A DNA stretch of 64,000 nucleotides, from contig JAEEIJ010000051.1 of assembly GCA_016281315.1 (NCBI GenBank), positions 23,758 through 87,757 of the forward strand, read 5' to 3'. The position numbers and the translations under genes are program-made. How positions within the stretch are numbered: the stretch's first letter is position 1; each line of letters opens with the position of its first letter. This document shows, one piece after another, positions 25,951 to 34,361 of the stretch. Source of the stretch: Bacteroidales bacterium (GTDB lineage: Bacteria; Bacteroidota; Bacteroidia; Bacteroidales; UBA932). The notes beneath the pieces were generated by a model. The model ran no database searches and had not been told where the DNA came from. It saw nothing but the letters and a program-made list of their open reading frames with translations.

Positions 25951-27327
25951 TCAGTTGTTTTTAGCAGCTTCGGCGGCCGCTTTCGCGGCGGCGGCACGGG
26001 CCCGGATGGCCCCCAGGACGGCGCCTTTCCCCTGCCGGATGATATCCAGCAGCGGAATGTGCGCGGGACAGGAATACAGGCAGCAGCCGCATTCGATGCA
26101 GTCCTGCGCCGCATTGGCTTCCAACGCCTCCAGGTCCATATTCCGGGAAAGTTTGTTCAGCAGGAAGGGTTCCAGGCCCATCGGGCAGGCATCCGCGCAC
26201 TTGCCGCAGCGGATGCAGTGGCTTTCAGGGGCGCGGCGCGTCTGGGCCGCCGTAAGGAAGAGCAGGGCGCCCGTTCCCTTCACGGTGGCGGCGTCCAGGT
26301 TCGCTACCGCACGGCCCATCATCGGCCCGCCGCTGATGATCTTGGCGGCATCGGCCGGTACACCGCCCAGATAGTCCACGATGTAGCGCAGGGGCGTTCC
26401 CACGCGCACCAGGAGGTTGGCCTGGCGGGGGAAGCACTCGCCCGTGACGGTGACCGAGTTGTCCACGATGGGCTTGTTCTTCTGGACGGCGTCGTACACG
26501 GCCAGGGCTGTGGCGACGTTCTGCACCACGGCGCCCACGCTGATGGGAAGGGCGCCGGAGCCCACCTGGCGGTGCATCACCGCGTCGATGAGCTGCTTTT
26601 CGCCGCCCTGCGGGTAGCGCATTTTCATCGGCATCACCTCGATACCCTCATAGCCCAGTCGGGCGATGACTTCCTTGATGTGGGCGATGGCCTCGGGCTT
26701 GTTTTCCTCGATGGCGACGGTGCATGGGACGTTCCCCATCACCTGCTTCAGGATGGCGGCGCCGACGACCACCTGCTCGCCCTTTTCCAGCAGGGTGCGG
26801 AAATCGGAGGTGAGATAGGGCTCGCATTCGCAGCCGTTGATGATGACGCGCTCGCACTTCGAGCCCGGAGGCGGGCTCAGTTTCACGTGCGTGGGGAAGG
26901 TGGCGCCGCCCAGACCGACGACACCGCCCTGGCGGATTTTCTCAATGATGGCCTTGTTGTCTTCGGGAATCTTCGTGACAAGCGTATCGCCGGTGTCGAT
27001 TCCCTCCAGCCACTCGTCGCCCTCCACCTCGATCTCGATGTGGGTGGCGGGACGGCCGGCTAAATCGGCCCTGGGGCCGATGGATTTCACGGTTCCGCTC
27101 ACGGAGGAATGGATGAAGGCGCTCACGAAGCCGCCCGGCTCCGCAATCACCTGTCCCACCTTCACTTTGTCTCCCACCTGCACGCAGGGCACGCTGGGCG
27201 CGCCGATGTGCTGGGCTACGGAGATGTAAACGACGGGCGCAAGGGGCAGCGGCTCGATGGCGCACCCTCTGGAAATCTTGCTGTCGTGGGGATGAACGCC
27301 CCCGATGGAGAATGTATGCTTACCCAT
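25951..27327 (-). CDS. rnfC: Rnf electron transport complex subunit RnfC
   Basis: The product has 458 residues. It starts MGKHTFSIGGVHPHDSKISR, has a biotinyl-like segment near residue 50, a flavin/NADH-binding core (GGVVGLGGATFPTHVKLSPP) and two [4Fe-4S] motifs near the C-terminus, CIRCGKCADACP and CIECGCCLYSCP. It is the cytoplasmic NAD(H)-binding subunit of the complex. The last 25 residues are alanine-rich, a shorter version of the long tail seen in enteric RnfC. Its start overlaps the end of rnfB by 8 nt. Confidence 0.96.
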   Translation of the reverse strand: MGKHTFSIGGVHPHDSKISRGCAIEPLPLAPVVYISVAQHIGAPSVPCVQVGDKVKVGQVIAEPGGFVSAFIHSSVSGTVKSIGPRADLAGRPATHIEIEVEGDEWLEGIDTGDTLVTKIPEDNKAIIEKIRQGGVVGLGGATFPTHVKLSPPPGSKCERVIINGCECEPYLTSDFRTLLEKGEQVVVGAAILKQVMGNVPCTVAIEENKPEAIAHIKEVIARLGYEGIEVMPMKMRYPQGGEKQLIDAVMHRQVGSGALPISVGAVVQNVATALAVYDAVQKNKPIVDNSVTVTGECFPRQANLLVRVGTPLRYIVDYLGGVPADAAKIISGGPMMGRAVANLDAATVKGTGALLFLTAAQTRRAPESHCIRCGKCADACPMGLEPFLLNKLSRNMDLEALEANAAQDCIECGCCLYSCPAHIPLLDIIRQGKGAVLGAIRARAAAAKAAAEAAKNN

Positions 27328-28192
27328 TTTGACGAGCCTTTATACGTTCTTTGATTGCTTCCTTGTCCAGGGCCTTCGGGAAGTTGACCCCGTGGATTGC
27401 GCCGGTGGGGCACATCGCCTCACACTCGCGGCAGAGCTTGCACTTCGACGCGTCGATATAGGCCAGGTTGCCTTCCACGGTGATGGCTTCGTGCGTGCAG
27501 GTCTTCGCGCAGATGTTGCAGCCGATGCACGCGTTCGCGCAGGCCTTGCGGGCCACGGGGCCCTTATCCTTGTTCACGCAGGAGACGAACACCTTCATCC
27601 CGCGGGGGCCTTTGGGCCGGAGCTCGATGATTTTCTTCGGGCAGGCCTTCACACAGGCGCCGCAGGCGGTGCACTTTTCCTCGTCCACGACCGGAAGTCC
27701 GGTGACGGGATCCATCGTCAGGGCGCCGAACTGGCAGGCCGCGGCGCAGTCGCCGCAACCCAGGCAGCCGAAAGCGCAGCCGGTGTCTCCGGTGTAGAGG
27801 GCGGCTTTCACGGCGCAGGAGGCCATTCCGTCGTAGTCGCTCGTGCGGGGACGGGCCTCGCAGGTGCCGTTGCACCGGACCACGGCCACTTCCGGGGCCT
27901 TGGCTTTCAGCTCATAGCCCAGGATGGCCGCCACTTGGGCCATCACTTCATTGCCGCCCACCGGGCAGAAATGGTTGTCCAGGTTGGGGGCCTTGACGGC
28001 CGATTCGGCGAAAGCGCGGCAGCCGGCGAAGCCGCAGCCGCCGCAGTTGGCGCCGGGCATCGCCTTTTCCACTTCGTCGATCCGCGGATCCTCCTCCACC
28101 TTGAACTTCTGCGCCACCAGGTACAGGACCAGGGCGAGCAGCAGGCCCAGGGCGGTAATTACCGCGACGGTTAAGAGTATCGTTTTAACCAT
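27320..28192 (-). CDS. rnfB: Rnf electron transport complex subunit RnfB
   Basis: The product has 290 residues: one N-terminal helix, the CGGCGFAGC cluster motif with a downstream cysteine (FCPVGG), then a series of ferredoxin-like CxxCxxCxxxC motifs (CLGCGDCAAACQ, CTACGACVKACP, CIGCNICAKTCT, CKLCRECEAMCP). It is the ferredoxin-accepting subunit. The length with four ferredoxin-type motifs matches the long RnfB of anaerobes rather than the shorter enteric form. Its start overlaps the stop of the RseC gene (TAATG). Confidence 0.96.
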   Translation of the reverse strand: MVKTILLTVAVITALGLLLALVLYLVAQKFKVEEDPRIDEVEKAMPGANCGGCGFAGCRAFAESAVKAPNLDNHFCPVGGNEVMAQVAAILGYELKAKAPEVAVVRCNGTCEARPRTSDYDGMASCAVKAALYTGDTGCAFGCLGCGDCAAACQFGALTMDPVTGLPVVDEEKCTACGACVKACPKKIIELRPKGPRGMKVFVSCVNKDKGPVARKACANACIGCNICAKTCTHEAITVEGNLAYIDASKCKLCRECEAMCPTGAIHGVNFPKALDKEAIKERIKARQNG

Positions 28193-28605
28193 TATCGTTT
28201 GATTGTAAAGATATATTCATTCTGAAGTTTCCCGCGGAAAAGCCACAGCAGAAAATAATAGAGCGCCACGGCGCCGATACCGGCGAGCGCGGCGGCCACT
28301 TCCCCGACGCCCAGGGCCAAAAGGCCCAGGATAGCGGCGAGGACCAGGAGGACCGGGATGAAATAGGCCAGCCATACGGCCTTGAATCCCATCGAGGCTT
28401 TCAGAAGCACCTCCACCTCATCCCCCACGGCATAATGCGCATACGGGTCCGGGGCCACCTCAACGGTCTTTTCGGCCAGATCGGCCACCCCGCACAGGCC
28501 CGCCGCGTGACACTGCCCGCAGGCCGATGAAGATAAAATGACCACCGTAGTTGCCTGCGGGGTCATTTTAATCACTTTTCCTTTATGGGATACGCTGCCT
28601 TTCAT
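28192..28605 (-). CDS. rseC: SoxR-reducing / RseC family protein
   Basis: The product has 137 residues. The N-terminal part contains a CGQCHAAGLCG cysteine motif, and two membrane helices follow (FKAVWLAYFIPVLLVLAAIL and ALAGIGAVALYYFLLWLF). Proteins of this family sit directly upstream of rnfB in Bacteroidetes and help keep SoxR reduced or assemble Rnf in enterics. Here it overlaps both neighbours by a few nucleotides, so it belongs to the rnf operon. Confidence 0.88.
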   Translation of the reverse strand: MKGSVSHKGKVIKMTPQATTVVILSSSACGQCHAAGLCGVADLAEKTVEVAPDPYAHYAVGDEVEVLLKASMGFKAVWLAYFIPVLLVLAAILGLLALGVGEVAAALAGIGAVALYYFLLWLFRGKLQNEYIFTIKR

Positions 28606-29390
28606 TTACCTTCCTCCCAGTTCTTGAGCCAGCCCCACATCGTCCCCATCTTCAGGGGGACCATTACGGCGAGGGGCACGTGGTTGTCATCGGCCGAGAA
28701 CCAGACCTGCATTTCCTGGTCCCCTTCGAAAAGGGCGCCGGCCACCACCGTACAGGAGAAACGGATGGCGTTTTTCTTGCCGAGTTTGCGCACCTTGAAG
28801 ACTTCCGGGCCGAAATAGGTGACGCTTAGTTCCGACACGGCGTCGTCGATGGCGAAGGGCACCGTGTAGGTCTTCCCCACCTCGGCGGCCTTCCAATCTA
28901 CGTTGCGGAGGTGATAGATGAGCGAGACGATGTCATAGGACATCCCCTTCATCTTCAGGTCCTTCTGCTGAGGCTCGCGGCCGTCGAAGCAGACATCGGC
29001 CTTGATCACCTTGTTGTTCCAGTCGTAGACGTAGTGATTGGTGGCGGTGTAGCTGTTCTGGATGGTGTTCCGGCGCGCCTCCAGGGGCCTGTGCTCATCC
29101 AGGGTGAACCAGGTCTGGAAATTCTCCCGCATCTTGTAGAAGACGTCGAAGAAGGAGGCCGATTTCACCGCGCACACGGCGTGATGGACGGAGTCCTGCT
29201 GATAGGGGACGGTCTCCAGCTTGAGCGAAGCCTGGGCCACTTCCGTATTCACCGCGCCCCATTTGAACATAATACCCATACTGATGCGCTCCCCTGCCTT
29301 GAAGGGCGCTTCCTGGCAAAGGGGCAGTCCCTGCGCCCCGAGGGCCAGGGAAAGGAGCAGCGTGCATCCTGTCAGAAAAAGTTTGCGCAT
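28602..29390 (-). CDS. DUF3108 periplasmic protein
   Basis: The product has 262 residues with a signal peptide (LLLSLALGAQG) and no lipobox. The body matches DUF3108: an early FKAGERISMGIMFKWGAVNT, a central YDWNNKVIKADVCFDG and a late EMQVWFSADDNHVPLAVMVP. The function of the family is not known. An upstream ATG at 29483 lies inside dnaB and is rejected in favour of 29390, which gives a clean signal peptide 4 nt after the dnaB stop. The stop overlaps the RseC start (ATGA), so the rnf genes can be translated from the same mRNA. Confidence 0.8.
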   Translation of the reverse strand: MRKLFLTGCTLLLSLALGAQGLPLCQEAPFKAGERISMGIMFKWGAVNTEVAQASLKLETVPYQQDSVHHAVCAVKSASFFDVFYKMRENFQTWFTLDEHRPLEARRNTIQNSYTATNHYVYDWNNKVIKADVCFDGREPQQKDLKMKGMSYDIVSLIYHLRNVDWKAAEVGKTYTVPFAIDDAVSELSVTYFGPEVFKVRKLGKKNAIRFSCTVVAGALFEGDQEMQVWFSADDNHVPLAVMVPLKMGTMWGWLKNWEEGK

Positions 29391-29394
29391 ATCT

Positions 29395-30876
29395 TTAGAA
29401 TCCGTTTTGGCTGTCGAAGTCTTCGTTCTGTCCCGGCGCGGCGGGCTCGTTGGCCCCGCTGGCCACCGGACCCTGGCTGGCATACATATCCAGGCTCTGG
29501 TCCGGCTGGACGAACTTGACTTGTCCGGCTTTATACTTCATCTCTATATCACAAACCTCGCCATTGCGGTGTTTTGCGATGACAATATATGCTTTTTCTT
29601 TGTCTTCGGGGTTTTCGCCCAGGCCCACGAAGTCCGGACGATGGATGAAAATGACCATATCGGCATCCTGCTCGATGGAGCCGGATTCACGCAGGTCGCT
29701 CAGCTGGGGCTTGCCCGTTCCGCCCGTGCGCTGGACCGCGTTGCGGCTCAGCTGCGACAGGGCGATGATGGGGATGTTGAGTTCCTTGGCGGTGGCCTTG
29801 AGGGTGCGGGAGATAGCCGCCACTTCCTGCTCGCGCAGGCCGCGGAGTTCCACCGGACCCTGCATCAGCTGCAGGTAGTCCACCACGATGAGGCGCACGC
29901 CCTTCTGCTTAACGAGGCGCTTCGCCTTGGTGCGGAATTCCATAATGGGAATGCCGGGGGTGTCGTCGATGTAGAGCGGGGCCTTGGCAAGGCGCTTGAG
30001 GGTATTCTCCAGCTGCACCCACTCGTACTGCTCCAGTTTCACGCCGCCCTTGATTTTCTCGCCGGACAGTCCGCTTTCCGTGGTGATGAGGCGCTTGCCC
30101 AGCTGGTCTGCGCTCATTTCCAGGGAGAACACGGCGACGGGCATATTGGCGTCCACGGCCGCGTTGCGGGCGATGTTGAGGGCGAAGGCGGTCTTACCCA
30201 CCGACGGACGGGCCGCCAGGATGATAAGGTCGCTCTTCTGCCAGCCCTGGGTGATGCGGTCGATGTTCGGGTAGCCGGAAGGCACGCCGGACAGGCCGGT
30301 CTGCCCCTGCAGTTCCTGAAGGTTGTCCAGGACGGAGTTGATGATGGAACCGATGTCCTGGACGTCGCGCTTGACGTTGTTCTGGATGGCGGCGAAGACC
30401 TTGGTCTGGGCGTTGTCGATGAGGTCGTCCACGTTGGTGGATTCGTCGAAGGACTGCTTCAGAATCTCATACGAGGCCGTGATGAGGTCCCGCTGGATGG
30501 TCTTCTGCTTGAGGATCTTGATGTAGTACTCGATGTGGGCCGCGGCGCCGATGTTCTGCGACAGGGACGCCAGCACCACCGGACCGCCGATGGCTTCGAG
30601 GTTCCCCTGCTGGCGCAGCTTTTCGCTCACCGTGACGAGGTCGATGTTCGCGTGCTCGTTCACGAGGGCCGACATCGCCTCGAAGATCATCTTGTGCCGG
30701 GGCTCATAGAAGCACGACGGGGAGAGTTCCTCCATCGATTCGTCGATGGTGGCGGGCTCCACGAGCATCGCGCCCAGAACGGCCTCCTCCACATCCGGAG
30801 CCTGCGGGGGCTTGTTGCCCATCAGGGTCTCCAGATTGAGGGGCGCCTGCGTTTTCTTTCCTCTGGGCTCCGCCAT
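29395..30876 (-). CDS. dnaB: Replicative DNA helicase DnaB
   Basis: The product has 493 residues. An N-terminal primase-interacting domain (PQAPDVEEAVLGAMLVEP) is followed by the RecA-like helicase domain with Walker A AARPSVGKTAFALN near residue 225, Walker B RLIVVDYLQLM and the DLRESGSIEQDADMVIFIHR motif. It forms the hexameric fork helicase that unwinds DNA ahead of DNA polymerase III. It is 6 nt downstream of the zinc-ribbon gene and 4 nt upstream of the DUF3108 gene. Confidence 0.97.
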   Translation of the reverse strand: MAEPRGKKTQAPLNLETLMGNKPPQAPDVEEAVLGAMLVEPATIDESMEELSPSCFYEPRHKMIFEAMSALVNEHANIDLVTVSEKLRQQGNLEAIGGPVVLASLSQNIGAAAHIEYYIKILKQKTIQRDLITASYEILKQSFDESTNVDDLIDNAQTKVFAAIQNNVKRDVQDIGSIINSVLDNLQELQGQTGLSGVPSGYPNIDRITQGWQKSDLIILAARPSVGKTAFALNIARNAAVDANMPVAVFSLEMSADQLGKRLITTESGLSGEKIKGGVKLEQYEWVQLENTLKRLAKAPLYIDDTPGIPIMEFRTKAKRLVKQKGVRLIVVDYLQLMQGPVELRGLREQEVAAISRTLKATAKELNIPIIALSQLSRNAVQRTGGTGKPQLSDLRESGSIEQDADMVIFIHRPDFVGLGENPEDKEKAYIVIAKHRNGEVCDIEMKYKAGQVKFVQPDQSLDMYASQGPVASGANEPAAPGQNEDFDSQNGF

Positions 30877-30882
30877 AAACGT

Positions 30883-31704
30883 TTACTCCTGGAAGTCCGG
30901 GTTGATGATGATGCGGCCGCAGTGCTCGCAGATGATGAGCTTGTGGTTGGAAGCAATCTCCATCCGGCGCTGGGGCGTGATGGTGTTGAAGCACCCGCCG
31001 CAGGAGTCTCCGTTGTAGATGCCCACCACGGCCAGGTGGTTGTTCACGCTGGCGCGGATGCGCTCATAGGCGCTCATCGTGCGCTCGTCGATCTTGGCGG
31101 CGCAGGCTTCGCGGCGCTCACGCAGGGCGGCCTCTTCCTTGGCGGTCTCCTCCACGATGTTCTCCAGCTCTTCCTTCTTGGCTTTGAGGTCTTCCTGACG
31201 GATGGTCAGGCGGTCCTTCAGTTCGTCCAGTTCGGCCTTCTTGGCACCTATCTCGAAACGGGTGTCGTTGATGGTCTTTTCCGCGATCTGGCGTAGCAAC
31301 TCCTGGTTCTCGATTTCCTTGCTCAGGGAATCATACTCGCGGGAATTGGAGATATTCTCGCGCTGATGCTGGTATTTCTCGATGATGCCTGCGTGCTCCG
31401 CGATGGAGAGCTTGGCGTCCGCGATATTGCGGTTGAACTGGTCCAGGATGGCGGCGATGGAAGCGCTGCGCTCCTTCAGGCCGGCGATTTCCTCTTCCAG
31501 GGCCTCCACCTCCGCGGGAAGTTCACCGCGCAACTGGATGATTTTGTCGATTTCTGAATCCGCGGCCTGGAGCTGGTACAGCGTACGCAGTTTCTCATCT
31601 ACGGGCATATCGGAATCCGCGAAACTCTTCTGGAGGGAAACGAAAGTCTCGTGCTGGTCGATAGGGGCCTGCTTGGGGGCGGCGGGAGTTTTCTTAGTTG
31701 CCAT
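30883..31704 (-). CDS. Coiled-coil protein with C-terminal C4 zinc ribbon
   Basis: The product has 273 residues. A long charged coiled coil spans about residues 40-200, and the C-terminus has a zinc ribbon with CGGC and CEHCG pairs 20 or so residues apart. This is the CT398-like family, which in other bacteria interacts with export or transcription components; the role in Bacteroidales is not established. It lies between the Nif3-like gene (20 nt upstream) and dnaB. Confidence 0.8.
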   Translation of the reverse strand: MATKKTPAAPKQAPIDQHETFVSLQKSFADSDMPVDEKLRTLYQLQAADSEIDKIIQLRGELPAEVEALEEEIAGLKERSASIAAILDQFNRNIADAKLSIAEHAGIIEKYQHQRENISNSREYDSLSKEIENQELLRQIAEKTINDTRFEIGAKKAELDELKDRLTIRQEDLKAKKEELENIVEETAKEEAALRERREACAAKIDERTMSAYERIRASVNNHLAVVGIYNGDSCGGCFNTITPQRRMEIASNHKLIICEHCGRIIINPDFQE

Positions 31705-31724
31705 ATAATTTTTGCTTGTATTTT

Positions 31725-32513
31725 TTAGACTACGAAGTAGTGGACCGGATTGCTCCTGTCCAGCGCGCTGCTTTTGTAGCTTGCAAAGGTAGGAAATTTT
31801 TTCCGTATCTGAGCAACGAAAATGTCCACAATCTCCACTTCGCTTTCAAAATGGCCCACGTCCATCACCATAAAGCCTTCCGGGGTGAAGAAATTGTGGT
31901 AGGAAATATCGGCCGTGATGAACAGCTGCGCGCCTTTGGCCTGCGCCTGCGGGATCTCTCCCCCGCCGCTGCCGCCCAGGAGGGCCACCTTCCTGAAGGG
32001 CTTTTTGAGGGGCTTGGAGGAGCGGATGACCTTGAGGCCGAACTTTTCCTGCACGTACTTCAGCGCTTCCTCGCCGGTCATCGGGGTGGGGAGGTCCCCC
32101 ATACAGCCCAGGCCCACGGTTCCATCGGCCTCCGGAACCAGAATGGAGACGTTCCTGAGCTCCAGCCGGCGGGCCATCGCCCCGCTTACGCCGGTGATCA
32201 CTTTGTCCGCCGTGGTGTGGGCGGCATACACCGCCACGCCGCTGCGGATGGCCAGCATAATGGCCGCGCCCACCGGGTCCTTGCTGTCGATGCGGCGGAT
32301 GCCTTTGAAGATGAGCGGATGGTGCGTCACCACCATATCGCAGCCCTTCCGGACGGCTTCCTCGATGAGGGCCGACGTGCAGTCGAACCCTACCATCACC
32401 CCGTGGACTTCATCCTCCGGACTGCCGATGATGAGCCCGCTGTTGTCCCAGCTTTCCTGTATGTAGAGCGGCGCAAACTCTTCCAGCACCGCCGTGATGT
32501 CACCGACTTTCAT
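31725..32513 (-). CDS. Nif3-like dinuclear metal-binding protein
   Basis: The product has 262 residues. Metal ligands of the family are visible: VTHHPLIFKG, AAHTTAD and, near the C-terminus, DVGHFESE. The length is that of the short Nif3 form, lacking the PII-like insert of about 100 residues found in many members. The proteins form toroidal hexamers and are labelled GTP cyclohydrolase 1 type 2 homologues, though their reaction is uncertain. A TAACTTTG box lies 20 nt upstream, next to the divergent box of the MerR gene. Confidence 0.87.
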   Translation of the reverse strand: MKVGDITAVLEEFAPLYIQESWDNSGLIIGSPEDEVHGVMVGFDCTSALIEEAVRKGCDMVVTHHPLIFKGIRRIDSKDPVGAAIMLAIRSGVAVYAAHTTADKVITGVSGAMARRLELRNVSILVPEADGTVGLGCMGDLPTPMTGEEALKYVQEKFGLKVIRSSKPLKKPFRKVALLGGSGGGEIPQAQAKGAQLFITADISYHNFFTPEGFMVMDVGHFESEVEIVDIFVAQIRKKFPTFASYKSSALDRSNPVHYFVV

Positions 32514-32533
32514 AGGCTAGAAGCATATCTATG

Positions 32534-32541
32534 CAAAGTTA
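32534..32541 (-). promoter_or_regulatory. -7 box for the Nif3-zinc ribbon-dnaB-rnf block
   Basis: TAACTTTG on the minus strand, 20 nt before ATG 32513. It is the nearest promoter box to the whole leftward block to rnfA, and lies only 12 bp from the divergent box for the MerR gene. Confidence 0.6.
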
Positions 32542-32553
32542 ACATTTTTTTGT

Positions 32554-32561
32554 TACCTTTG
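32554..32561 (+). promoter_or_regulatory. -7 box for the MerR-like gene
   Basis: TACCTTTG ends 7 nt before ATG 32569. Confidence 0.65.
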
Positions 32562-32568
32562 TATCACT

Positions 32569-32886
32569 ATGGGAAAACTGCTTTATACGATGGGCGAAGT
32601 GGCGCAGGAGTTGGGCGAAAATGCCTCGGCCGTGCGCTACTGGAGCAACTATTTCGAAAAGTTCATCAAGCCCCAGCGCAACGCAAAGGGCAACCGGCTT
32701 TATCACCCGGAGGATATCGAAACCCTTCGGCAAATCCAGTATCTGATCAAGAACCAGGGGCTCACGCTTGAAGGCGTGGCGCACCGCCTGGGAGAAGACC
32801 GCCGCAGCGTGGAAAAGAGCGTGAAGGCCCTGGACCTGCTGAAAGGCATCCGCGAAGACCTGATCCAAGTCAAGAAAGCGCTATGA
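32569..32886 (+). CDS. MerR family transcriptional regulator (small)
   Basis: The product has 105 residues and consists almost only of the MerR winged helix: YTMGEVAQELGENASAVRYW for the helix-turn-helix and RLYHPEDIETLRQIQYLIKN for the wing and following helix, then a short helix. There is no effector-binding domain and no cysteine. This short form is common in Bacteroidetes, where the target is unknown. Its stop overlaps the start of the next gene (ATGA). Confidence 0.88.
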   Translation: MGKLLYTMGEVAQELGENASAVRYWSNYFEKFIKPQRNAKGNRLYHPEDIETLRQIQYLIKNQGLTLEGVAHRLGEDRRSVEKSVKALDLLKGIREDLIQVKKAL

Positions 32887-33566
32887 AAAGAATCCTCCTG
32901 ATCGTGGCCTCGCTGGCCCTTACCCTGAGCGCCGCAGCGCAGCAGCGCGAAGGCGTTTTCCTTGCCGAGTATTCCACGAAAGACATTGTGGCCACCTACG
33001 GCTGGTTTTTTCCCATCCGCACCAGTGAACGGGAGACGCCTGCGCTCCAGTACGCTTCCCTGGGCTACACCGCCAATTTCTGGCGGAACTTCGCCTGGAA
33101 GGCAGGGGTGCAGGTAAACACATTTAACACCTACAAATACGGCGTGGGCATCCCGCTGGGCATCGCCTGGCGGCCGGGTGTCCGCACCTGGGAAGAGAGC
33201 ATCGCCGTGGGCCTGGAAAGCGGCCTCTCAAGTGCCGTCTACGACGGAATCAACGGCCGCACCGACTGGCTCAAGGAGGACCTCGCCACCAGCCTTATCG
33301 CGATGCTGTTCCGCCGGACGGAGTTTTACGCAAGCCTCACTCCCGGCTACTGCCTCGGCCCTTACGAGTATGCCGGTTTTGAAGAGGAACGGCGGTTCTA
33401 TCTCTTCGGCGACGTAGGGATGGTGCTGTCCATCCCCATCTGGCACATTACCGCGAATCTCGCCTTTGCCTATCACTATAATTTCATGCATAACGACCGA
33501 GGCCCCGCAGCGGGGGATCAGTTCCACTACTTTTCCATAGGCATCGGCCTGGGCTGGCTGTTCTAA
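32883..33566 (+). CDS. Outer-membrane beta-barrel-like protein
   Basis: The product has 227 residues with a signal peptide ending AAAQQ. The body has alternating amphipathic strands (YASLGYTANFWRNFAWKAGV; VGLESGLSSAVYDGI) and ends in a C-terminal aromatic strand, FSIGIGLGWLF, typical of outer-membrane barrels. No named family is recognised. It is coupled to the MerR gene and followed after 6 nt by another envelope protein. Confidence 0.65.
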   Translation: MKRILLIVASLALTLSAAAQQREGVFLAEYSTKDIVATYGWFFPIRTSERETPALQYASLGYTANFWRNFAWKAGVQVNTFNTYKYGVGIPLGIAWRPGVRTWEESIAVGLESGLSSAVYDGINGRTDWLKEDLATSLIAMLFRRTEFYASLTPGYCLGPYEYAGFEEERRFYLFGDVGMVLSIPIWHITANLAFAYHYNFMHNDRGPAAGDQFHYFSIGIGLGWLF

Positions 33567-33572
33567 GGATAT

Positions 33573-34361
33573 ATGAAAAAAGCATTAATAATCATCGCTC
33601 TGCTGGCTATTAGCTGTGGCCTGGCAGGCGCACAAGACTTGATTACCAAGAATGACGGGACAGACATCAAGGCAAAAGTTCTGGAAGTATCTCCTACGGA
33701 GGTGAGGTACAAGATGTGGGATAACCAAGAGGGGCCCGTATTTGTGTTGAATGCGGCCGATATCCTCCTTATCCGCTTCGAGAATGGGGAGAATTACGTA
33801 ATCGAGAAAAAAGAGGCGGCAAAAGCGGACGATCATCCCTTATTTTTTACATCCGATGTATCCATTCTGGAGCAAAGCGGGCTCAAATACGAACAGTTAA
33901 AGGAAGTATACAATTCCGACGACTATGACCAACTCTATCGCCCCCGTTACAAACTGGGATATCCCTGGCTGAATCTGCTATTCCCCGGACTGGCCCAGTA
34001 CTGTATGAGTGAACCCGGACTGGGAACCAGGTTTGTGCTGATATACTTGGGTGGCGTCATCTTGAGTAATATCGGAAGTTCTATGTTGGGCTCCTACACA
34101 ACCGACGGCCATTACGTAAGAAGCCCTTCTTACGGAGTGGGTACCGCACTTGCACTCACTGGATGTGCGATTTTCGTCGGCACGGAAATCTGGTCCATCA
34201 TCAATGCCTATGATGTGGCCAAAGTAAAGAGCCTCTACGTAGAAGATATACGAAATTATAACCGGAGCTATTCGTTCACGCTGGCTCCCACTGTAGTCTA
34301 TTCTACAACGCCCGCGGGCATACGCCCCGCTCCGGGAATCGGGCTAAGGGTCACGTTCTGA
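33573..34361 (+). CDS. Envelope protein of unknown function with hydrophobic C-terminal half
   Basis: The product has 262 residues with a signal peptide ending LAGAQ. The mature N-terminus ITKNDGTDIKAKVLEVSPTE is a short module seen at the start of many Bacteroidetes secreted proteins. The segment YPWLNLLFPGLAQY and two hydrophobic stretches after it (FVLIYLGGVILSNIG; ALALTGCAIFVGTEIWSI) suggest membrane association like DUF5683 proteins. Codons are more A/T-rich than in neighbouring genes. It converges on trmB with an 11-bp overlap of coding ends. Confidence 0.6.
   Translation: MKKALIIIALLAISCGLAGAQDLITKNDGTDIKAKVLEVSPTEVRYKMWDNQEGPVFVLNAADILLIRFENGENYVIEKKEAAKADDHPLFFTSDVSILEQSGLKYEQLKEVYNSDDYDQLYRPRYKLGYPWLNLLFPGLAQYCMSEPGLGTRFVLIYLGGVILSNIGSSMLGSYTTDGHYVRSPSYGVGTALALTGCAIFVGTEIWSIINAYDVAKVKSLYVEDIRNYNRSYSFTLAPTVVYSTTPAGIRPAPGIGLRVTF

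Noticed and set aside
24995..26374. Rightward 459-codon ORF
   Set aside because: Antisense to rnfD and rnfC; composition is typical of a shadow frame.
29221..31296. Rightward 691-codon ORF
   Set aside because: It is antisense to dnaB and flanking genes, whose products are clearly recognised. Long antisense frames are common here because of high GC at third positions.
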